A stretch of 32,092 bases of DNA from Microbacteriaceae bacterium PS02343 (GTDB lineage: Bacteria > Actinomycetota > Actinomycetes > Actinomycetales > Microbacteriaceae): assembly GCA_029959365.1 (NCBI GenBank), contig JASCOA010000030.1, forward strand, positions 1 through 32,092, given 5' to 3'. A program made the position numbers and the translations under genes. Each line of letters starts with the position of its first letter. The first letter of the stretch is position 1. Below are positions 17,280-24,438 of the stretch, in pieces. The notes below the pieces were generated by a model. The model had not been told where the DNA came from and did not search any database. It was given only the letters and a program-made list of their open reading frames with translations.

Positions 17280-19544
17280 TCAGTCGTGGTTCGGAGCCGC
17301 GGCCGGGGAGGGTGGGTTGGCGCCCTTGCGGGTCCAGTCCGCCACATCCCAGCGCTTGCTGCGAGCGTAGCGATAGAGATGGGCGTCCGGGTTCACGGCG
17401 GTCGGATTGCCGACCAACGAGAGCCAGGCGCGGTCGGCGTGGGAGTCGCCGTAGCCGTACGACTTCGCGAGGTTCACGCCGTGCTCCGCCGCGTAGTGCT
17501 TGAGCCAGGCCGCGCGGGCCTCGTCGACGAGCGGCGGGGTGGCGAGGTACCCGGTGAGCACGCCGTCGCGCTCGTGCATCCGTCCCGCCACGACCTCGTC
17601 GAAGTAGGGGGCGACGGATGCGGTCACCAGGTCGATGCCGCCGGTCACGAGCACGGTGCGGTGCCCGGCCGCGCGGTGCTCGGCGACGCGCTGCAGCGCC
17701 TCGGTGAGCAGGTGCGCGCGCAGCTGACGACCGACGCGGCCCTCGACCAGCCGCTCGATGTCGGCCACCCGCATTCCCTTGTACAGGCGCAGGAACGAGC
17801 GGATGAACTCGCCGCGCGCCCGCCGCTCCGCCGCCAGGTAGGTGGGGAAGGTGGCGAGGATGCGCGCGGCCTCGCGGGGGTAGAGCGCCGCGCCCTTGTC
17901 GGCGAGCCGCAGCCAGAGGTACTGCTCGACGAGGTTGGCCTCGAGCACGGTGCCCTCGAGGTCGAAGACCGCGACGACGTCCGTGCGCTCGGGAAGGGCC
18001 TTGCGTGCCTTGGCGCCGCCCGAGTTGCGGTTGGCGAAGGCCTTGGTGAGCGTCGTGATCGACGGGAAGTGCACCTGCTGGAAGTAGTGCCGCCAGTCGA
18101 TGGCGGCCACATCGAAGCCGCGGTCCTCGCGCAGCTCCTGCGGCAGCTCGGCGTGCAGGCCGCGGGTGCGGCTGTCGTCGAAGATGATCTCGGTCTGCAC
18201 GTACGCGCGGTACAGGTCGGTGTAGCCGCGCATCGTCTCGAGCTCGTGCTTGGCCGACTGGATGCGGTCGAGCCAGCCGCGCGAGCGCGAGGTGGCGGGC
18301 AGGCGCGAGACGAGGCGCTCGGCCTGGGCGACGCGCTGCTCGCGGCTGACGAGGGCGCGCTCCACGCGGCGCACACCGGGGAAGCGCCAGTTCGGCACCG
18401 CGATGGGACCGGCCTCGGCAGGGATCGGGTTGGCGGTGAAGTACTCGTTGACGTTCTCGTACATCTCGTGGAACGGCAGCGGGTTGCTCTTGCCGCTGGC
18501 CACATGGAAGTACTGCGGCTCGGATGCGGGCGCCGGGTTCGCCGCGGCGGCGAGGATCGCGTTGACCACGTAGTCGACGGGGATGATGTCGAGCACGCTG
18601 TCGGGCACGCCCGGGAACTCGGGCAGCTGGCCGCGCCCGTAGGCGAGGATCAGCGGGTCGGCCACCTTGAAGCCGTCGATCCAGCCCGGGTACGGGTGAG
18701 CGACGGCGCTCTCGATGATGGAGGGGCGCACCACCGAGAGCCGGTGGCCGTCGCCGGCCCACAGCTCCTCGGCGACGCGCTCGGCGAGCGCCTTGGTGAG
18801 CGTGTAGACGTCCGTCCAGCCGAGGCTCTCGGCGCGCAGGCGCCCGCGGTCGACGAGCTGCGCGTCGACCCAGCGCTTGCGCGCAGCCTCCGCGCCCTCG
18901 GCCACGGCCTGCGGGCCGACCTTGCCGACCTCGGCACGGGCCTCCTGCAGGAAGCGGCGCAGCGCCTCCGGCCGGCGGCTGGAGAACTCGACGCGCTCGC
19001 GGGCCTGCTTGCTCGAGGCCTCCTCGAGGCGCCAGTCGACGTCGTGGTCGACGGAGCGCTCGGCGACGATGCCCTTGCGGGCGCCGTTCACGTACGCGGT
19101 GGAGATGTGCACCACGTGCGGGTCGGCGCCCGCCGCGAGCAGCGCGCCGTAGAGGCCGGTGGCCCCGCCGACGTTGGTCTCGAAGGCCTTGTCGATGGGC
19201 GGGTCGAAGCTGACGGTGCTGGCGCTGTGCAGCACGAGGTCGAGGTCGGCCGGCAGCGGCGGCACCGAGCCGAGGTCGCCCTCGAGCACGGTGACGCGCT
19301 CGCGCAGGATGCGGCGGGCCTCGTCCTCGCCGACGGCGTCGCGCCACGGCTGGAAGACGGTCTTGCGCAGCAGGTTCTCGATGCGCTGCTGGGCGGTCGT
19401 CGCGCCCTTGCGGCGCACGAGCACCGAGACGCGGGTGCCCGGGTGGTCGGTCAGCAGGCGCTCGAGGATCGCCTGGCCGACGAAGCCGGTGGCGCCGGTG
19501 AGCAGCACATGGGCGTCGCCCAGGTCGGTATTGGTCGTCGTCAT
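17280..19544 (-). CDS. Fatty acyl reductase fused to a HAD-like domain
   Basis: A 754-residue fusion. Residues 1-345 form an extended SDR/NAD_binding_4 (male-sterility type) domain with TGATGFVG at 16-23, HISTAYVNG at 146-154 and catalytic YTLTK at 247-251. Residues about 350-500 resemble the C-terminal part of fatty acyl-CoA reductases. Residues 520-730 are a HAD-IB-like domain with motif I DLEGT (Asp528, Glu530), Thr634, Lys682 and GDSHAD (700-704). Fatty acyl reductases convert activated fatty acids to aldehydes or alcohols, the alcohol being the substrate of alkyl-DHAP synthase encoded nearby. The second motif-I acid is Glu instead of Asp, so phosphatase activity is doubtful. The ATG overlaps the upstream stop as ATGA, showing translational coupling. 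Confidence 0.85.
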   Translation of the reverse strand: MTTTNTDLGDAHVLLTGATGFVGQAILERLLTDHPGTRVSVLVRRKGATTAQQRIENLLRKTVFQPWRDAVGEDEARRILRERVTVLEGDLGSVPPLPADLDLVLHSASTVSFDPPIDKAFETNVGGATGLYGALLAAGADPHVVHISTAYVNGARKGIVAERSVDHDVDWRLEEASSKQARERVEFSSRRPEALRRFLQEARAEVGKVGPQAVAEGAEAARKRWVDAQLVDRGRLRAESLGWTDVYTLTKALAERVAEELWAGDGHRLSVVRPSIIESAVAHPYPGWIDGFKVADPLILAYGRGQLPEFPGVPDSVLDIIPVDYVVNAILAAAANPAPASEPQYFHVASGKSNPLPFHEMYENVNEYFTANPIPAEAGPIAVPNWRFPGVRRVERALVSREQRVAQAERLVSRLPATSRSRGWLDRIQSAKHELETMRGYTDLYRAYVQTEIIFDDSRTRGLHAELPQELREDRGFDVAAIDWRHYFQQVHFPSITTLTKAFANRNSGGAKARKALPERTDVVAVFDLEGTVLEANLVEQYLWLRLADKGAALYPREAARILATFPTYLAAERRARGEFIRSFLRLYKGMRVADIERLVEGRVGRQLRAHLLTEALQRVAEHRAAGHRTVLVTGGIDLVTASVAPYFDEVVAGRMHERDGVLTGYLATPPLVDEARAAWLKHYAAEHGVNLAKSYGYGDSHADRAWLSLVGNPTAVNPDAHLYRYARSKRWDVADWTRKGANPPSPAAAPNHD

Positions 19545-20470
19545 CGGATGCGGTTCCTCACGTCGGCGGCCGAGCGGCCGAGCGCCTCCCCGGCGCGGGC
19601 GATGGCGGGCTGGCCGGACTTGGCGCGGCGCAGCAGGCCGAGGCCGGCGAGGCCCGGGTAGGCCTCGATGCGCGCGTCGATCGCGGCGATGGTCGCGTCC
19701 GGCAGCAGCGTCTCGAAGAAGCGCGCCGCGAGCTGCGGGTCCTCGTCGATGGCGCCGAGCGGCCAGTGCTGGCGGTTCAGGCGCTTGCGGGTGAGCTTCG
19801 CGGCCTTCGGCGAGCGCCGCAGGCGGTCGCGGGTCTGGGCGGCGAAGAAGGCGCCGTGGCGCTCCTTCACCCCGAGCAGGCGCTCGAGCATGGTGCGGAA
19901 CTCGTCGTTCGAGGTCGCGTCGCGCAGCGCCTCGAAGGCGGCGCGCGTGGTCCACTCGTCGACGACGCCGGTGGTGGTGTGCACGGCGACGACGTCCTCG
20001 CCGATGAGGTTGGCGACGACGGATTCGCGGATCGGCTCGAAGCGGTCGGCGAGCGATCGCGACAAGGCTGCGAGCCGGCCGGGACCTCGGGATTCGGCCG
20101 CCTCGTATCCGGGATGCGCATGCAGCACCGCTTCGAGCGCATCCGCGATCCAGTACTTCTCGTAGGCCCAGGTGACGAGGAAGGCGGTGATTCGGGCGTC
20201 CTTGTGCGTCGGCGTGACGAGCACGCTGCGCAGCTGGGCCATGGTCGAGCGCTCGAGGCGGGCGAGGAAGTCGACGAGCTCGAGGGTCGCGTCGTCGAGC
20301 GGCTCGCGCTCGTAGGCCTCGAGGTCGAGGGTCGAGCGGTGGCTGCCGGCCGCGGTGCGGGCGAACTCGCGCACCGTGAACTCGGCGGCGGGCACGAGCG
20401 ACGCGTCGTCGGCCTGCGCTGCCTGGTCGTGCTGGCGGTCGGGCGCGTCCGCTGCTCCGGGCTGGGTCAT
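19541..20470 (-). CDS. Degenerate ferritin-like paralogue
   Basis: A 309-residue protein clearly paralogous to the 16451-17248 product: LRSVLVTPTHKDARITAF matches LRDLLVTPSHKERDISAF, and the C-terminal IDARIEAYPGLAGLGLL matches IDANIAKLPGMEGLSIV. A disordered N-terminus of about 45 residues is added. Of the six diiron ligands, Glu73, Glu172 and His205 are kept. The first ExxH has become K105-x-x-I108 and the Glu of the second ExxH has become Lys202. It therefore probably cannot hold a normal diiron centre and may be a structural or regulatory partner of the intact paralogue. GGAGGAGG lies five bases before the ATG. It is the first gene of the operon, overlapping the reductase by ATGA. Confidence 0.78.
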   Translation of the reverse strand: MTQPGAADAPDRQHDQAAQADDASLVPAAEFTVREFARTAAGSHRSTLDLEAYEREPLDDATLELVDFLARLERSTMAQLRSVLVTPTHKDARITAFLVTWAYEKYWIADALEAVLHAHPGYEAAESRGPGRLAALSRSLADRFEPIRESVVANLIGEDVVAVHTTTGVVDEWTTRAAFEALRDATSNDEFRTMLERLLGVKERHGAFFAAQTRDRLRRSPKAAKLTRKRLNRQHWPLGAIDEDPQLAARFFETLLPDATIAAIDARIEAYPGLAGLGLLRRAKSGQPAIARAGEALGRSAADVRNRIR

Positions 20471-20566
20471 CCGGCCTCCTCCTGGTCGGTCAACGGTGCT
20501 TCGGAGGCACTGTGCAATCCGCATTGGTCACCCGCGTGCGCGTACGGCGGCGTCGAGGCCGTGCCG

Positions 20567-20581
20567 TAGGGTTGCCCCATG
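20567..20581 (+). promoter_or_regulatory. Leaderless promoter of the SDR-plsC-agpS operon
   Basis: TAGGGT at 20567-20572 lies six bases before ATG 20579 with no Shine-Dalgarno sequence, so the message probably starts at the ATG. It is part of the 108-base divergent promoter region (20471-20578) that also serves the diiron/reductase operon, giving a simple means of joint control. I see no clear operator palindrome there. Confidence 0.55.
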
Positions 20582-21385
20582 CTAACGGCTCTCGTGACGG
20601 GCGGCACATCGGGCATCGGCGCCGCTTTCGCCACGGCCCTGGCGCGCGATGGGTACGGTCTCGTGCTGGTCGCGCGCAACGAGCAGCGCCTCGCCGAGAC
20701 GGCCGAGCGCCTGCGCGCCGATCACGGCGTCGAGGTCGAGACGATCTCCGCCGACCTCAGCGATCGCGCCGCCGTCGAGGTCGTCGTCGAGCGCCTCGAG
20801 TCGACCGATCGACCCGTCGACCTCTTCGTCAACAACGCCGGCTTCGGCGTGCACAAGTCGCTGCTGTCGAAGGACACGAGCGTGCACGAGCTGGCGATCG
20901 ACGTCATGATCCGCGCGGTGCTGGTGCTCGGCGGTGCCGCCGGCCGCACCATGAAGGCGCGCGGCGCCGGCACGATCATCAACGTCGCGAGCGTCGCCGG
21001 CTACATCACCATGGGCTCCTACTCGGCGGTCAAGGCCTGGGTCGCCTCCTACAGCGAGGGCCTGTCGGTGGAGCTGCGCGGCACGGGCGTGCAGGTCACC
21101 GGCCTCAACCCGGGCTGGGTGCGCACCGAGTTCCACGAGCGGGCCAGCATCGGCACCTCGTCGATCCCCTCGATCCTCTGGGTCGACATGGACCAGCTCA
21201 TCACCACGGCGCTGCGGGATGCGCGGCGCGGCCGGGTCATCTCCACCCCGTCGGCGAAGTTCAAGACCCTGCTGTTCTTCTGCCGCCATCTGCCCCGCTC
21301 GACCATCCGCTGGATCTCGAGCAAGATCTCTTCGTCCCGCCGCTCCGAATCACCCGCCGTGCCGCAGACCGAGCAGACCCGCTGA
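20579..21385 (+). CDS. Short-chain dehydrogenase, candidate acyl/alkyl-DHAP reductase
   Basis: A 268-residue NAD(P)-dependent SDR. The glycine motif TGGTSGIG (residues 7-14), NNAG, catalytic Ser in NVASVAGY and YSAVK are complete, so the enzyme should be active. The C-terminal end is basic and hydrophobic (FKTLLFFCRHLPRSTIRWISSKI), which could dock on membrane lipid as in lipid-metabolising SDRs. By context with an acyltransferase and an alkyl-DHAP synthase it is a good candidate to reduce the keto group of acyl- or alkyl-DHAP, the step done by PexRAP/Ayr1-type SDRs elsewhere. The specific substrate is inference. The stop overlaps the next start as TGATG. Confidence 0.83.
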   Translation: MLTALVTGGTSGIGAAFATALARDGYGLVLVARNEQRLAETAERLRADHGVEVETISADLSDRAAVEVVVERLESTDRPVDLFVNNAGFGVHKSLLSKDTSVHELAIDVMIRAVLVLGGAAGRTMKARGAGTIINVASVAGYITMGSYSAVKAWVASYSEGLSVELRGTGVQVTGLNPGWVRTEFHERASIGTSSIPSILWVDMDQLITTALRDARRGRVISTPSAKFKTLLFFCRHLPRSTIRWISSKISSSRRSESPAVPQTEQTR

Positions 21386-22056
21386 TGAGCGATCCCGTCC
21401 GGCGATTCCGATCGCCCGCCCTCACCGCCGCCCGATTCGTCGCGCAGCGCGGCCTGCTGCGGCCGATCGTCTGGCGCCTCGTGCGGGTGGACGTCTCCGG
21501 CCGCGAGCGGCTGCGCGGCCTCAAGGGCGCCTTCATCGTGGTGGCGAACCACTCGAGCCACCTCGACGCCCCGCTGATCTTCGGCGCCCTGCCGTGGCGC
21601 TGGGCCAAGCACCTCGCCGCGGGCGCCGCCGCCGACTACTTCTTCGACGTCAAATGGCGCACCTGGCTCACCGTGCTCTTCTTCAACGCCTACCCGGTCG
21701 ACCGGTCCGGCGGTCGCAACCGCCCGCGGCTGTCGAAGGCGCTCATCGAGGCCGGCGTGCCGCTGCTGCTCTTCCCCGAGGGCGGCCGCGCTCGCGACGG
21801 CGAGGGCATCCGCCGCTTCAAGCCGGGCGCCGCGGCGCTCGCGATGGGCACCGACGTGCCCGTCGTGCCGATCGGCCTGATCGACGCGCAGCGCGCCATG
21901 CCGCGCAACCGCAGCTGGCCCGTCAAGGGCCGCCCGTCGGTGGCGGTCGTCGTCGGCGAGCCCCTGCGGGCCGCCGAGGGCGAGAGCGTGGAAGACTTCA
22001 CCCGCCGCCTCCAGCAGGAGGTCGAGCGGCTGAGCACCCGAGAGGATCAGGGATGA
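21385..22056 (+). CDS. PlsC-type 1-acyl-glycerol-3-phosphate acyltransferase
   Basis: A 223-residue membrane-associated acyltransferase of the PlsC/LPLAT family. The catalytic Hx4D box is NHSSHLD (about residues 54-60), followed by a hydrophobic segment and the substrate box FPEGGRARDG, then VPIGLID. The family transfers fatty acyl groups to lysophosphatidic acid and similar glycerol phosphates. Here it could acylate DHAP to provide the agpS substrate, or the sn-2 position of 1-alkyl-glycerol-3-phosphate afterwards. It is translationally coupled on both sides: the start overlaps the SDR stop (TGATG) and its stop overlaps the agpS start (ATGA). Confidence 0.88.
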   Translation: MSDPVRRFRSPALTAARFVAQRGLLRPIVWRLVRVDVSGRERLRGLKGAFIVVANHSSHLDAPLIFGALPWRWAKHLAAGAAADYFFDVKWRTWLTVLFFNAYPVDRSGGRNRPRLSKALIEAGVPLLLFPEGGRARDGEGIRRFKPGAAALAMGTDVPVVPIGLIDAQRAMPRNRSWPVKGRPSVAVVVGEPLRAAEGESVEDFTRRLQQEVERLSTREDQG

Positions 22057-23723
22057 CCGACGTCGAATCCGTCAAGCACATGAAGTGGTGGGGCTGGGGT
22101 GTCGAGGGCGTCGCCTTCCACCACGCCGACAAGCCCAACTTCGCGCCCTTCGTGCTCAAGGCGGTCGGTCTCGACCTCTCGAAGCAGGCCGGCTCGCCGC
22201 CCGAGTTCGGCGACCTCAAGGTGCCGCGCACCAAGGCGCTCGCCCCCGTGCGCAAGGCCCTCGCGGCCGTCGTGGGCGAGGAGCAGGTGATCGTCGACGA
22301 CGAGGCGCGCGTCGTGCACACCTACGGCAAGAGCATCCGCGACCTCATGCGCATCCGCGCCGGCATCCTGCCGCGCGTGCCCGACGCGGTCGTCTACCCG
22401 GCCGACGAGGACGAGATCGCAGCCGTCGTCGCCCTCGCCGCGAAGAAGGGCTGGGTGCTGATCCCCTTCGGCGGCGGCAGCAACATCGCCGGCAGCCTCG
22501 AGCCGCAGCCCGACGAGCCCCGCGTCATCATCAGCCTCGACATGGGCCGCCTGCGGCTCGTCCTCGACATCGACGAGGAGAGCGGCCTCGCCCGCATCCA
22601 GGCCGGCGCCCAGGGCCCCGACCTCGAGGCGCAGCTGAACGACCGCGGCTGGACCCTCGGCCACTTCCCCGACTCCTTCACGCACTCCACGCTCGGCGGC
22701 TGGGTCGCGACCCGCTCCTCCGGCATGCAGAGCGACAAGTACGGCGACATCGCCGACATCGCCCGCGGCCTGCGCATGGTGCGCCCCGAGGGCGTCGTCG
22801 TGCTGCGCCCGCTGCCCTCGACCAGCACCGGCCCCAGCGTGCGCGAGATGATCATCGGCAGCGAGGGCCGCCTCGGCGTGATCACCGAGGTCACGGTGCA
22901 GGTGCACCGCAAGCCCGCCCAGCGCGAGGTGCAGGCCTACTTCTTCCCGACCTTCTCGGCCGGCATCAAGGCCATGCAGGCGATCAACGAGTCGGATGCG
23001 AAGCCCTCCATCACGCGCGTCAGCGACGCCCGCGAATCCGGCTTCTCGCTCGCGACCCGCAAGGCGTCGAAGGGCATCTCCTCGGTCGTCACCAAGGGCC
23101 TCATGACCGTGCTCGAGAAGCGCGGATGGAACCTCGAGGAGCTGGCGCTCTCCTTCATCGGCTTCGAGGGCGCGCCCTCGCACGTGGCCTACCAGAAGCG
23201 GATCGTCGCCAAGATCGTCCGCCAGCACGGCGGCCTCGGCGTCGGCACCGGCCCGGGCGCGCTCTACGACCAGAAGAAGTTCGACACCCCGTACATCCGC
23301 GACTTCCTGCTCGACCGGGGAGCCGCGGCCGACGTCTCCGAGACGGCGGCGCCCTGGTCGAAGCTGCAGGGCCTCTACGACAACGTGATCGCCGCGGCCG
23401 AGGGCGCCTACGCGTCGATGGGCCGCAAGGGCTGGATCATGTGCCACCTCTCGCACTCGTACCACGCGGGCGCCTGCCTCTACTTCACCTTCGCCTTCGT
23501 GACCGGCGACGACCCCTTCGCCGAGTACCAGCTCGTGAAGTCGGCCATCCAGCAGGCCTTCATCGACAACGACGGCACGCTCTCCCACCACCACGCGGTG
23601 GGCGTCGAGCACTCCCCGTGGATGGAGCAGGACATCTCGACCGAGGGCGTCGCGCTCATGCGCGGCCTCTTCGAGAGCGCCGACCCGTACCGCATCCTCA
23701 ACCCCGGCAAGATCATCGACTGA
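22053..23723 (+). CDS. agpS: Alkyl-dihydroxyacetonephosphate synthase homologue (FAD)
   Basis: A 556-residue FAD enzyme of the VAO/PCMH family. The N-terminal KWWGWG (residues 11-16) is a hallmark of alkyl-DHAP synthases. FAD-binding elements FGGGSNIAG (139-147) and TRSSGMQSDKYGDI (220-233) follow. The active-site features HSYHAGACLYFTFAF (468-482) and the triple His at 512-514 in LSHHHAVG match eukaryotic AGPS and separate it from GlcD or D-lactate dehydrogenase relatives. AGPS replaces the acyl chain of acyl-DHAP with a fatty alcohol, creating the ether bond of alkyl and vinyl-ether lipids. The next-door acyl reductase could supply the alcohol, and the two upstream genes the flanking steps. 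The start overlaps plsC (ATGA). Confidence 0.88.
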   Translation: MTDVESVKHMKWWGWGVEGVAFHHADKPNFAPFVLKAVGLDLSKQAGSPPEFGDLKVPRTKALAPVRKALAAVVGEEQVIVDDEARVVHTYGKSIRDLMRIRAGILPRVPDAVVYPADEDEIAAVVALAAKKGWVLIPFGGGSNIAGSLEPQPDEPRVIISLDMGRLRLVLDIDEESGLARIQAGAQGPDLEAQLNDRGWTLGHFPDSFTHSTLGGWVATRSSGMQSDKYGDIADIARGLRMVRPEGVVVLRPLPSTSTGPSVREMIIGSEGRLGVITEVTVQVHRKPAQREVQAYFFPTFSAGIKAMQAINESDAKPSITRVSDARESGFSLATRKASKGISSVVTKGLMTVLEKRGWNLEELALSFIGFEGAPSHVAYQKRIVAKIVRQHGGLGVGTGPGALYDQKKFDTPYIRDFLLDRGAAADVSETAAPWSKLQGLYDNVIAAAEGAYASMGRKGWIMCHLSHSYHAGACLYFTFAFVTGDDPFAEYQLVKSAIQQAFIDNDGTLSHHHAVGVEHSPWMEQDISTEGVALMRGLFESADPYRILNPGKIID

Positions 23724-23742
23724 TCGCGGGGGCGGAACGCGC

Positions 23743-23781
23743 AGAGCGGATGCACGGGGCCGGGCCCCGAGCATCCGCTCT
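23743..23781. terminator. Strong bidirectional terminator after agpS
   Basis: AGAGCGGATGC and GCATCCGCTCT (23743-23753, 23771-23781) enclose CGGGGC/GCCCCG, giving an 18-bp stem with one A/A mismatch and a very short loop. It lies between convergent genes. Both arms carry the recurring GCGGATGC word. Confidence 0.75.
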
Positions 23782-23819
23782 CGTCGTCTGCGCGGTCGCG
23801 ACGCTCGTCGCGGCCGCCG

Positions 23820-24122
23820 CTACAGCGTGAAGTCGGCCGCCGCGCGGCTCGTCACGCGCTCGCGCACGTAGCCCGCCGCCTCCACGTGCGCCGGGTGCAC
23901 CTGGTAGGCCTCGAGGCCGGCGACGTCGTCGAACTCCGAGAAGAGCGCGATGTCGTGGTTGGCGTCGTGGTACGCCTCGTTGCGGCGCAGCTTGAGCGAG
24001 CGCAGGCTCGGCACGACGCCGTTCAGGCCCTCGAGCTTCTGCTGGATGCCCTCGAACTGCGCGGTCCGCTGCTCCTCGGTCTCGCCGTTGAGCTTCCAGA
24101 GCACGATGTGGGTGATCGTCAT
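23820..24122 (-). CDS. Dabb (stress-responsive alpha/beta barrel) domain protein
   Basis: A 100-residue single-domain protein. MTITHIVLWKLNGETEEQ, then GLNGVVPSLRSLKLRRN and FDDVAGLEAYQVHPAHVEAAGYVRE, is the usual pattern of Dabb-fold dimers with the conserved HP--H near the end. Such proteins range from stress-induced proteins to small cyclases and monooxygenase-like enzymes; no specific reaction can be predicted. The ATG overlaps the stop of the upstream glutaredoxin-like gene (ATGA), so the two are co-translated. The gene converges on agpS across a strong terminator and is not part of that operon. Confidence 0.85.
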   Translation of the reverse strand: MTITHIVLWKLNGETEEQRTAQFEGIQQKLEGLNGVVPSLRSLKLRRNEAYHDANHDIALFSEFDDVAGLEAYQVHPAHVEAAGYVRERVTSRAAADFTL

Positions 24123-24397
24123 GCGAGCGCCTCCCTGCGCGAGCGGAGCGCCGTGCGGAACCGTTCCGCATCGACGCGCCAGTTGCTGTGCACGCGGCCG
24201 TCGATCAGCACGACGGGGATGTCCTCCGCGTACTCCTCGGTCAGCTCCGCGCTCTCGAGCATGTTCAGCTCGGTGAGCGCCACGGGGGCGCCGGGCTCGG
24301 ACTCGAGCTCGGCGAGCACGCCCTGCACGACGACGCGGGCGTCGTCGCAGAGGTGGCAGCCGGGCTTGCCGATAAGGGTCACGTCGACAGCGGGCAC
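24119..24397 (-). CDS. Glutaredoxin-like (DUF836) thiol protein
   Basis: A 92-residue thioredoxin-fold protein with an N-terminal redox motif GKPGCHLCDDA (CxxC near residues 14-17) and the cis-Pro loop in EDIPVVLIDG. It probably acts as a small thiol-disulfide exchange protein in the cytoplasm. The GTG start at 24397 has the leaderless box TAGGCT six bases upstream on the minus strand. It is divergent from a SerB-like HAD gene with only 41 bases between them, and couples to the Dabb gene by ATGA. Mycobacteria have a similar small glutaredoxin-like gene near serB1. Confidence 0.85.
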   Translation of the reverse strand: MPAVDVTLIGKPGCHLCDDARVVVQGVLAELESEPGAPVALTELNMLESAELTEEYAEDIPVVLIDGRVHSNWRVDAERFRTALRSRREALA

Positions 24398-24403
24398 GCG
24401 ACC

Positions 24404-24438
24404 AGCCTAGGCCGCGCCCCCTGCGTAGGATGAACGGG
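24404..24438. promoter_or_regulatory. Overlapping divergent leaderless promoters
   Basis: On the minus strand TAGGCT (24404-24409) lies six bases before GTG 24397. On the plus strand TAGGAT (24426-24431) lies seven bases before ATG 24439. The -35 position expected for each promoter overlaps the -10 area of the other, so the two polymerases should compete. Confidence 0.5.

Noticed and set aside
21219-22052. Extended N-terminus for agpS
   Set aside because: The 278 extra codons read plsC and the SDR in a wrong frame (Arg/Pro-rich). ATG 22053 with the ATGA overlap and KWWGWG soon after is the natural start.
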